A stretch of 64,000 nt of DNA from Acanthochlamys bracteata (taxonomy: Eukaryota > Streptophyta > Magnoliopsida > Pandanales > Velloziaceae): the NCBI GenBank assembly GCA_019914995.1, contig CM034136.1, positions 7,265,787 to 7,329,786 of the forward strand. The letters are read 5' to 3'. Numbering within the stretch: the stretch's first letter is position 1; the number at the start of each line of letters is the position of its first letter. A program made the position numbers and the translations under genes. The notes beneath the pieces are model-generated. The model saw only the letters and a program-made list of their open reading frames with translations, ran no database searches and was not told the origin of the DNA. Shown here one piece after another: positions 47,481-56,933 of this stretch.

Positions 47481-47735
47481 CTCCGGAATTCGTAATTTCG
47501 AAGCACCGGAGTTGAGATTGAGATTGGTCGATCGATGAAGACTACGGTTAGAAACTTATATATAACCATTTCTCTGTATTTTCGTATTTTCATTATTAGA
47601 CTACTATAAATAATTTAGTAAGAAGAACTCCAATTTACAATGTCTTTTAATAAGGGTATGGAGAAAAGAAATTATTGAGTGATGGCATTGCAAAAAGGAC
47701 ATAGGGAACGCGTAGCCTTGTTGCCGAAGGTTGTC

Positions 47736-47835
47736 GGTAACGGTAACGGTAACGGTGGTTAACGACGTGGATGGAACGAGTACCGAGTTTTGACACAGAT
47801 TAACGGTTGAGGAGTGAAAGCCGCCGTTGACCGTT
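47736..47835. promoter_or_regulatory. AACGG (Myb core) cluster upstream of the RDUF gene
   Basis: Three direct GGTAAC units give AACGG at 47739, 47745 and 47751. A fourth lies at 47802, and inverted cores (CCGTT) at 47824 and 47831. All lie 255-355 bases upstream of the start codon. Only the 5-base core fits; the flanks do not make full MSA elements. Confidence 0.45.
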
Positions 47836-49330
47836 TTAACAAAGAAAAGCTGAAAGATTTCTCAGTCGTTTGATTCGTAAACACTTGCCAGCGTTCGACA
47901 CAGAACGACGGTCATCTCTTTCTTAGAGTTTTCTTCTTTCGAGTTTTTCAATGTTACCCCTGACTAATAACGAAAAGCGTTCTTGTTTTATAAGGGTAAT
48001 ATTGTAAATTACTGTTATTGTCAGATGATATTAATGGGCCGCGTGGCCCATATAGGCGCATATGCGGTCGTTGATTGACAAAGTGGGGGCCACGTTAAAA
48101 ACTAAATTTTTTTTTTTAAATTGAAAAGAAAGACGTAAACTATGATACTCAGCTACGCGATACTGAAAAATTAAAACCTTCGTTGGATTAGTTTTTAAGA
48201 TTGGCAACAAATTTTTTTTCAGTATCAAATAAAAAATAAGGAGCTAGGGAATCAGGTATTGTTATTAACTTTTATTTGAGATTTTGTCAAGCAACTGTTT
48301 AAGATAGAGTAGAAAACTTCTTAAATATTTCCTTTCCTTCCCATAGAAAATTTGGTTCTTTTTCCTTTTTTTTTTTTCGAGCTGAGCGAGCGAGCCTGCT
48401 TTTACGCAACAAGGAAAAGTTAAAGAGCATCTACGTCCACAATCTTTTTTTTTTTTTTTTTCAAATTTTAACCTTTAGAAAAAAAATGAAAGAAAAGAGA
48501 GATGCTGTTTTCTGAACTTTTAAAAGGCTCCAAATATTAAAGGAGGGATCTTTTCATCTCCATCTTTTATTCCATGTTTCTTTTTTCATGGGCAGACGAA
48601 GCTTTAATTCATGTGAACATGTTTGTGGTTTGTCACATTTCTTCAAATGTTGGTGAATTAATAAAACATTGACTGGCTAATTAATTACGTTTCAAAGCAA
48701 GATCTCCATTTTAGTATTTGAACTTGATTTCTTTTTTTAATCATTTGGTGAATAATATATGAAAATGTTCCGTGATATTTTGGGAATATTTCGGATTTCA
48801 TTAGAAAAGTTTTTTTACAAAATATTTTAAAAATTTTTACAAATGAAATTCTATTTTTACAAAAAATGAAACTATATTTAATATTAAAAAAATTATTAAA
48901 ATAAAAAGTAGATTAAAAATAAATTAAAAAGTAATCACAACGATAATATTGAAACTTTCGAAGAAGGGGTCGTTTTTTGCAATGTTTATGGAATTCTATT
49001 CATTGTTACATTTTATTTAATATTTTTTATAAAATTTTATAATATTTATATAAATTATTTAATAATTTTATGTTTCTTTTAAATTTTATTTTTTAAATAA
49101 AAATATAAAACTTATTTTTCAAAATAAAATAAAAATATTTATTTATTTAAAAATTTATTTATAAATATTTTAAATTATTCCGAAGTAAACAAGTCGGGAT
49201 TGATGTTATGATGTACGGATATGTCTAAATTGCTCAGAATTATTTCACAATTTCGTTCAATTCTTTCGTGGGCTAGCCCATAACAATTAAACAGGAAGTG
49301 TAAGGCTTTTGTTGGACTGAACTAAAGTCT

Positions 49331-49556
49331 GCTAAGTGGATGTTTAGAAAAGCTTAATTTTTTATTTTTTATTTAAAATAAAGTTTTATAATATTTTTGA
49401 AAATTTTAAAAAATTTTTAAAATGTAAAATCTTTTTTAAGTAATAAAATTCATTTTATTATTTTTTAAGATAAAATAGAATTTATTTTTAAGATATATTT
49501 TTTTGAAAAAATTATTTTAGTAAGAACTCTAAAACATTCCTAACTCATATCTATCT
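49331..49556. mobile_element. A/T-only insertion, MITE-like
   Basis: Defined by comparison with the uninterrupted copy at 59.55 kb. It opens ggatgtttagaaaagctta and closes agtaagaactctaaaacatt. Confidence 0.55.
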
Positions 49557-49869
49557 TTCAATTATTTTGATAGATATTATTACCAAACTTCTTGGCATAA
49601 TCATCATTTCATCAATCACAAAGACCAAATTTCTGAGAATGGATCGATCCGTACTTCTGGCGAATTAATTTTTAGATAGATTTTTTTTGGGAGTAGTCAA
49701 TTTCACAAAATAATTTATTTAGAACCTAACTTATAGATTCTTTCACGCTCAACTAACAAATGAAACTGAAAATTAAAATCTGAAAAGTAGTTTCTGATTA
49801 ATTAACAAATCTTCATTTATGTTGCGTGTCTCTCCAAACTTCCGAAAAAAGCAGCAAAAATTTATAAGT

Positions 49870-50062
49870 CGAGCATGTTTAGAAGTGCTTATTAATTTTA
49901 ATATTTTTTAAAAAATTATTCATAATTTTTAATTTTAAATTAAAAGAACAAATAAATATATAAATTATGAAATAATTATATATATAACTTTTATATTATA
50001 AAAATTTATAAAATAATATATTAAATTAATTTTTTAATAATTATTTGTAAATATTTTTGAAA
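49870..50062 (+). mobile_element. MITE-like element, family A, with an empty-site partner
   Basis: It opens gagcatgtttagaagtgctt, the family A start. The copy at 59.83 kb lacks it, having only a short tctgttaag between the same flanks. That gives direct evidence of insertion. Confidence 0.65.
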
Positions 50063-50871
50063 ATTGGAGATACAGAAGAATCCGATGTTAATTACTTCTA
50101 TTTTCAAATCTATGTAGCTAGCATGTTACTAGGGATGATAATTTGGATTGATGAATTATTTTCGTATCGATTTATTTAATAATCAGATCAAATTTGTACA
50201 ATTTTTATCTATCTATAAATATATACGGATCAAAATTGTCAATCATAATCTAACTTATTAATAATCATGTCAAATTCGGGTCGACCCATTCAATAATTAA
50301 AATTTTTAATTTTTAATTATATACTTTTAAGCTTTAACGAAATTATAATCAAATACTATTCATTCAAAAAATAATAATTCGGATTAGTAGGTCAATTTAG
50401 GATTAGTTCGGATTGATTTATTTAATAATCGAATCAAATTCGCTCAACCCATATATTTATACGGATTAAATTTTTTAATTATAATCGTAATTATATAGGT
50501 CGATTTCAGATTACGTTTTTAGATCGAGTCATATATTGCCACGTTACGCGTTACAAAAGGTTGGTATTTTATTTATAGGAGTTAAAAATTTAAATTTTAA
50601 TAAAAAATTAATATTTAATTATATAGTTAACTATTTTATACGAAAGTAAATTTTTATAAAAAAGATTTTATCTTACATGATAAAAAATAAACTATTAAGT
50701 ATTCAGATTAAATTAAAATTCTTTTTTTAAGTAGAATTACATAGAGTTAGAATTTATTTATAAAAAAAATACTTATACTTATTAAAAATTATAAAATAAA
50801 AATTAAATAAAATTAATGAATTTAAAGATATGGAAAATCTTAGCCTGCGGTAGGTGTCCAGGAAAAAGGCC

Positions 50872-51015
50872 ACGTTTGGCTTAGCATTTTTCAACGCTAT
50901 TTTTTAATTTTTTATTATATATTTTTTAAATATTTAAAATTTTTATTTTAAATTTATAAAATAATTTTACATAATATATTTTTTATTATTTTAAAAAAAT
51001 ATATTTTTTGTTCTG
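50872..51015 (-). mobile_element. MITE-like element, family A, inverted and short
   Basis: It opens cacgtttggcttagcatttt, the reverse complement of the family A terminus (gctaagccaaacg), then A/T-only core. Confidence 0.5.
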
Positions 51016-51185
51016 AGATGGACAGTAATGGATGCAGAAGTTATCTTTCATCAATCACGTAACATATCCAGAGATGAACATATTAGATTTACCTTCATTG
51101 TAGAAGCCCTGGCTACAAAACGTCTTATAACTAATGAATTGAGCACAAAGAGCATCTATTTCCTCGTACAGCTTGCATTGAATTA

Positions 51186-51435
51186 AGAACGTGTTTAATT
51201 ATATGAAAGGATTTTATAAAAATAAATTTCGTAAAAATTACATTCAATAAAAAATCAAATTTGATAAAAATAAATTTTAAAATAATAATTAAAATACGTA
51301 AAATAAAATTTCAAGTTAAATTTTGATATAAACAAAATAATATATAAATAAAATAAAATTCAGATTAATAATAAAATAACATAATCTATATCTGCAGAAA
51401 GGAACTAGAATTTTTTACAACTTAAACATGCCCTA
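51186..51435. mobile_element. MITE-like element, family B
   Basis: It opens gaacgtgtttaattatatga and closes acttaaacatgccctaatc; the termini are inverted (GGGCATGTTTAA). The interior contains only A/T-rich ataaaatttc-type motifs. Confidence 0.5.
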
Positions 51436-52369
51436 ATCTGGAGAACAGATTGGAAATGAGGTAAAAAGAGTCTCAAAGTGATACAGAGAATCCAGATAAC
51501 GATGTATAGATTTCAGAAAATACACTTCCCTGCATAACTCCTGTTTCAAATATCCATAACTAAATTTTATAAAAATAATAAAATTTTGAAAAAATAAAAT
51601 AAAGATAAAGTTCAATATTTATATTTAAATTATTTTTAAAATATGTTAAAATTTAAAAAATATATTATAATAAAAAATATATAAATAAAACAGTTAAAAT
51701 TAAAATTTTATATATAAAAATAATATTTTAAATTTTTTATATAATTAAAATATACGAACGGTTTAAAATTTAAATCTTACGGAAAAAAAATGAAATTTCC
51801 AAAAACACGCCCTAATCCCATAATACGGAAAGTGAAATCACCTGTGTCTGATATTCTTACATCGCAATTTATTAAAATGAGAAGTAAAGCCTCTTTACTG
51901 CAGCCTTCCTGAGAATACCAATGAACCAAAGTGTTTAATACGTGACAACACTTGGTGAAAAATTTTTGTCCCTCCAAACGAGGTTTGGCTTCATGGAGTT
52001 CTCCACCAGTAAAGAGGTTATGGAATTGTTTGCAGATATGATAGGACCTGCTATAAGCGCTACCCCCTGTTTATTCATGTCGGAAACAAGCACCAAAACT
52101 AATGGATAAACTAACGACGTTCTGTTAGAAAATGTTCTGCAAATGAAATTCAACATTCAAGGGATTCACAAGCATCTGCTTGCATTACAATGCTTTCAAA
52201 ATGAACAGGGCATTCAACATTCACAGGTTGCATAAATAGATCAAAATTTTACTGAGCTTATATATGCGTGTACGACCACTCCACTAAAGAATGATATTCC
52301 ACAACAACAAGTAGCAGCAGTCACTGTGAATGAACAGAGTCGGAATAAATATGAAGAGCGGAAAACTAA

Positions 52370-53368
52370 TCAATAATTCTGTTTATCACCGGGAGTAACT
52401 CTAGGATATGAAGCCATCGAGCCGAAGTTGTTCCCACCTGACCAATCCTGACCGTACGAATTATGGTGTTGCTCGAATCCCGGGTACATGTTTGGAGGAA
52501 TCGTTCCCATTGCGCTTTGTCCGTACGGCATTGGCATGGTGAACATCGGCGGCATGGGGTAAGGCATTGGCATCGCCATAGCCTGCGGCTGCTGCTGTTG
52601 TTGCTGCTTTTGCTCTTGATTACTCTGCGGCACTGGAGTCGAAGCAAACGAATGATCGGTTGATGACGACTGTCCACCTTCGGTAACAACTCCTTGCATT
52701 CGTTTCAAATAAAGCCTGTACTTTTGCAAATGGCTAGCAACGTTTTCTCTGCCAAGTCCTTCAACGTTCATCAATTGCATAATTGTTTTCGGCACAGCGT
52801 TCTTTATCCCCAAATGCGCGACAACTTCGACAAATCTCTTGTGAAGCTGTGGTGTCCAAACCAATCTCGGCCGCTTCAAAGTCTTCGCCGAATTCTCTTC
52901 TTCAGGTCTCGAATCAGGGTCTTCTTCCATCATCAGCGGCAGCGGCCTAGCAGAAGAACCTTCGGATCTTCTATACTTCTGGAAACTCTCACCAACGTTA
53001 ACATTATTATTCTCATCTTCTTCTAAAACCGTCGGATCTTCACCTCCACCGCCGGCAACAACGGACGGTAAGGATTTAAACGGTTTCGATGAGCTAGACG
53101 AACACGAACGGCGGAGATTCGACATAGTGTTCTGCGAAGCGCGGTGAACATCGGTGACTGTTTTTCCGGGATCGTCGGATACACGGAAAGCTGTCGAGAG
53201 TAATTGACTTAGAAGTTTCTGATCTAATGGCGTTAGTTCTTCTGTTGGTAATCCATCAACCCATTCGCTAACGTGTTCGCCTCCGTTTACTTCTTCTTCT
53301 TCGTCTTCACTTCCGATAACGCCGTTCATCATTATCATCATCTCCGTTTCTTCCTCTTCCGCCGCCAT
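52370..53368 (-). CDS. LUX: LUX ARRHYTHMO/PCL1-like GARP (G2-like) Myb factor
   Basis: A single 332-codon frame, no intron. The GARP DNA-binding domain spans residues about 163-225, with RPRLVWTPQLHKRFVEVVAH, GIKNAVPKTIMQLMNVEGL and the SHLQKYR signature near 211. Features outside the domain point to LUX/PCL1 rather than MYBC1 types: the N-terminal EWVDGLPTEELTPLDQ with DVHRASQNT, and the C-terminal FGSMASYP. LUX is the DNA-binding part of the evening complex with ELF3 and ELF4 and represses PRR9, PIF4 and others at night. Acidic N-terminus, Gln run and Met/Pro-rich C-terminal part are visible. The promoter has four G-box cores and one LUX-binding-site match (AGATACG), compatible with clock control. 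Paralogue BOA/PCL1-like cannot be excluded. Confidence 0.9.
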   Translation of the reverse strand: MAAEEEETEMMIMMNGVIGSEDEEEEVNGGEHVSEWVDGLPTEELTPLDQKLLSQLLSTAFRVSDDPGKTVTDVHRASQNTMSNLRRSCSSSSSKPFKSLPSVVAGGGGEDPTVLEEDENNNVNVGESFQKYRRSEGSSARPLPLMMEEDPDSRPEEENSAKTLKRPRLVWTPQLHKRFVEVVAHLGIKNAVPKTIMQLMNVEGLGRENVASHLQKYRLYLKRMQGVVTEGGQSSSTDHSFASTPVPQSNQEQKQQQQQQPQAMAMPMPYPMPPMFTMPMPYGQSAMGTIPPNMYPGFEQHHNSYGQDWSGGNNFGSMASYPRVTPGDKQNY

Positions 53369-55174
53369 GAATTCTCCTATAAAACATTCAATTTAACCTA
53401 ACAGCAAGACATCAAACATGAACTTCAAACAAAAAAGAAAAAAAGGAATTGCGGAAAATTCAAAATTTTTTTTGGAGAGGCGGTGGAGTTGTAGAAGAAG
53501 GTATGCGAACAAGTTGGGTGAGATATTTTGGAGAAGGGGGCGGTGTGTGGAGAGACATAAAACAGATAAGGGAAAGAAGGGTCTTTCTGAGATATTTATT
53601 ATTTTAATAAGCTGAAAAGTGAAAATTTACCAGTGATTATTTGTTTTGTAGATTGTCTGAATGTCCACGTGGACAATTATCTCGATATTTCTGATCCCTC
53701 TTTTTTCACTCTAATATCTCCAAAAGAAAAAATATGAAAATCTACTCCTTTATCATTTTTAGTTTGAAAATAGTTACTGGTTGATGCATCTACTATTAGA
53801 AAAACATTAGAGTTGAACTGACAGAAGAAATATTTTGCTGGGCTTGCTTTGAAAACTAATTCTAAACAGTACAATTTATGGACAAAATGTCGGCCCCACG
53901 TGGTGAAAGAAGCAAAGCAAAATTGCGTATGGTATTAAAACGTGCGTCTCGGTTACGTGGCAGAAAATAAGTGGATCATAAAGATAACGTGTGTACGTTA
54001 CCACACACGTGATACAAATGTGAATAGTCAATAAAGATTAGCTACTAGAAAGCTCCAGGTCACTGATGGAAGGAAAGTGGGACCACTTAATTAAAAAAGA
54101 AAAAAGCTCACGCTCGTTGGGTCGGTAGCTAGCTAGGTGGTAATGCTTGTAAAGATTGGATTGGTTTGAATCTCGATGGAGAGCACCAAGGAAAAGATCC
54201 GGCACGTGGAACCAACAGAATTTTGTAAATAAATCCGCTTAATGAATAGATACGCATTTCAGGGTCCCTGATTCACTTGACCTTACAAAATAAATAAATA
54301 TTTTGTAAAATAAAATATTATTTTTGAAAAAATATAAAACTATCATTTTATAAAAAATACTTCAAAATATTTTATTATTAAATGTGATAGAATAATATGC
54401 ATTCTATTATGTTTCACTATTTACGCATGTTCATTTGGGACGTTCAAATTTTGAATTCTGACTTTTAAATATCTAAAACAATATATACTTCATTCTCTTT
54501 TTTTATAAAGCAACATTGGTTCGTATAGTTTTTATCAAAAAAACATGCATACAATCTAGATGCTTGACTTTGCAAAGTGCACTAACAAATAGTTTTCTTT
54601 GAAAAACAGTAAGGAAAAGAAAGAAAGAGACCCAGAATAAAAGTTCTCCCTCCTCTTTCTTTCTTTCTTTGACACTTTTTCTTATTATTTTTGATAATTT
54701 CCACAATAATTGGTCCCAACATTGATGACAATATAGATAGATTGAAAGGAATGGATAGGGTAAGCCTGATATAGGAGGACACCAACCAAATTGCTTGAAA
54801 AGATTCAGGAATCAAAACCCCCTGTTCACTTAAGTTCGACGCATGTAGTTAACTTGTCTGTCTATATTCAGCATCTCATCAGTGTACTTGTGTAAGAAAC
54901 GCTCAAATTTGCATGCACTTAAAATGATCCGCATCGATAAGTTAATAGTACTAGAGTGTACCTCAAATTTCTGGGCTTACAATTATTAAGATAAGCCCAG
55001 AAGTAGAAGCTAACGAAATTGGTAATGGGCTATATAGTTATTGGATCAGGCTCAAACTAGAAAAATGTCTTGAAGGTATTTAAAAAACAATCTTAGCCGT
55101 TGAAAAGAAATAATCCACTAACAATCAACCGTCCAATTTGCATTTCTAACTCAACTGCTGCTTCAGCTTCATCA
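53369..55174. other. LUX-like promoter and intergenic region
   Basis: No gene. CACGTG cores lie at 53666-53671, 53897-53902, 54006-54011 and 54203-54208. AGATACG is at 54248-54254. The remainder is AT-rich. Confidence 0.5.
53665..54254. promoter_or_regulatory. G-box cluster plus LUX-binding-site match
   Basis: Four CACGTG cores sit within 540 bases, two of them in the 8-base palindrome CCACGTGG. An AGATACG (GATWCG type) lies 880 bases upstream of the LUX-like start codon. G-boxes bind bHLH/bZIP factors (PIF, HY5, ABF). Confidence 0.45.
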
Positions 55175-55715
55175 ATGGCCACTCCGGCCGTCTCCCTTTC
55201 CATCGCTACCGCTACCGCCGCAACAGCAACAAAAACTCATGTCTCATCTTCTCTATATCCGTTACTTCAGCTAACCAGCATAAGTAGAAGTAGAACAAGA
55301 TCAAGCTGCGCCGGAGATTCTCTGTTGCTGGAGATTCTTTGCACGAGACTGCTAAAGAAACTGTCACCTCTGCTGTCTCTTCTGCTACTGCTGCTGCTAT
55401 TGCTGATAACGATGATTCTGAATCGAGTATCTCTGCACTGTTTCTTGTTGCTTTCATTGGCCTCTCCTCTCTCACCATTGGGGCATAAATTAAATCCCTT
55501 CTCTTATCAAGAAAAAAGATTCTTGAATGAAATTTTATGATGAAATTGAGCAGGTTATATACTTGGCAGTAACAGATTGTCTTCAAAAGAGAGAAAGAGA
55601 GAAGTTTGACAAAGAAGAAGCTGCAAAGAAGAGTGGGAAGAAGAAGGTTAAGGTTAGAGCAGGGCCTAAAGGATTTGGACAGAAATTAGTCCAAGCTGAT
55701 GATGATGAATTTTAA
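55175..55715 (+). CDS. Small plastid-targeted single-pass membrane protein, frame-disrupted
   Basis: Three parts read in order. 55175-about 55300 encodes MATPAVSLSIATATAATATK and a Ser/Arg-rich transit-peptide-like start. About 55294-55482, one frame over, encodes RRRFSVAGDSLHETAKETV, then a membrane segment (ALFLVAFIGLSSLTIG). After an inferred 71-bp intron with a GC donor (ATTGGG|GCATAA, acceptor GAGCAG), 55554-55715 encodes VIYLAVTDCLQKREREKFDK and a Lys-rich tail ending FGQKLVQADDDEF. I recall a conserved plant protein of unknown function with this membrane segment plus QKREREKF tail. The frame change near 55300 means a sequence error, an unseen splice or a recent pseudogene; a near-duplicate GGAGATTCT lies beside it. 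About 155 residues if joined. Confidence 0.5.
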
Positions 55716-55959
55716 TGTTCGTCACATTTTATTCTCTTCTTTCTTCTGAAAATTTTGGAACTTCTCAATGCTTTCATGACCGAGATAGGAAGAAGACAAA
55801 AAGCTTGAACCTGGTTACGTTAGCCGAGTGTCGATCTTGGTTCTGAAGTTTGAAACCTGATATTAGAAATGGTGTGTTTGTTCAACGTAGAACAACGTTG
55901 TGTTCCTTCACTTCTTTCCAGATTATCACATGCCGAAAACTTTAAAATACATGTAACTA

Positions 55960-56405
55960 AATTTTATAAAATTAAAAAATAAAAATAAAATTTTTTTTAA
56001 ATAAATAAAAATAAAAATTAGTATTTATATTTTAATAATTTTAAAAAATATATTCAAAATTTGAAATATATAATTATTTTTTAAAATATATAAATACAAA
56101 ATTAAAATTAAAATTAAATATATAAAAATAAAATTACGAATTTTTTATATAATTAAAATATAAAAATCGCAACTCAAAATCTAGCTAAAAAATTAAAATT
56201 ACCGACATTTAAAATATACCATAAAAAAGTCCTTTAATTAGTTTCTCAAAACTAAATTTTATAAGAATAAAACTTACTAAAATTAAAATTTCAATAAAAT
56301 TTAAAATAATAATTAAATACGTTAAAATAAAGTTAAAATTATATTTTTATAAAAGTAAATTTCGATATGAAATTAAAGTAAATTTTGAAATAATAATCAA
56401 ACACA
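55960..56405. mobile_element. Two adjacent family B-like A/T elements
   Basis: Motifs ctaaattttataaaattaaa and actaaattttataagaataa start the two blocks. Both continue in the taaaattaaaatt pattern seen at 51.2 and 13.7 kb. Confidence 0.4.
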
Positions 56406-56661
56406 AAACAAGAGAACCAAAAATCTAGATAAAAAAATAAAATTTATTGTAATTAAAAATATACCCTAACTGGTTCTGAAATGATAGTAAAATATGCAAA
56501 AAAATAAAAAGGAAGAATCTGATAGGAAAGAATTTGATAGACAGCATGCATTTTAGATACAAGTTACTTTGCAATGAACAGAAAAATCTTTGAGCTTGAA
56601 ATGAAACAAAGATAACATCCAAGCCTAACCTAAAACGACAGCAGCTCTTCACATCGAGACA

Positions 56662-56836
56662 TTTGTACAGTCACGCTACGGTAACTACTAACTTGCTTCC
56701 TTTTCTTCTCTACTTTGTACAACCATGAAACTTGTACAGACATTCTGCCCCCGCAGAAGAAGAAGAGCCTTCTCGTTTAGCATAATTTAGTATAATATCA
56801 AACTACAAAAATGTACATGTTCGGTACAAGCAACTA
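56662..56836 (-). promoter_or_regulatory. UGUA-core cluster in the Pumilio 3'UTR
   Basis: On the transcribed strand TGTA occurs at least seven times in 180 bases. TGTACATT (near 56812-56819) is one base from the PUF consensus TGTANATA; TGTACAAA occurs twice. This would allow binding of the gene's own product. Confidence 0.35.
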
Positions 56837-56933
56837 CATTATTTTCAATCACCTTGTACCTGGCCCTAGAAGAGTGAAGAATCTCACACACTAGCCTCTG
56901 TTAGCTGTACAACTTCATCTCCTACTTCTGCTT

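Larger units (their letters stand above)
49313..50110 (+). repeat. Copy of a Pumilio intron segment with nested insertions
   Basis: It shares ggactgaactaaag, atcatcaatcaca-type, cttcattcatgttgcgtgtc-type and ttggagatacagaagaat strings, in the same order and orientation, with 59534-59890 inside Pumilio intron 2. It is longer by two A/T-only blocks (about 49331-49556 and 49870-50062), which are absent from the intron copy. Confidence 0.8.
47836..52369. other. Repeat-rich intergenic region
   Basis: No intact gene. It contains poly-T tracts (48.1-48.5 kb), several family A and B elements, and a segment copied from or with the Pumilio intron (49313-50110). The last part, 51.8-52.2 kb, holds a 73-residue minus frame with no recognised family and probably includes the LUX-like 3'UTR. 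Confidence 0.5.
55716..56933. other. Repeats and Pumilio 3' region
   Basis: 55960-56235 and 56250-56405 are A/T-only family B-like blocks (both contain actaaattttataa). 56640-56933 is the probable Pumilio 3'UTR with several UGUA cores. No gene. Confidence 0.5.

Noticed and set aside
51935..52156. 73-codon minus-strand frame after the LUX-like gene
   Set aside because: It has protein-like composition but no family I can name; it may be 3'UTR, so no feature is claimed.
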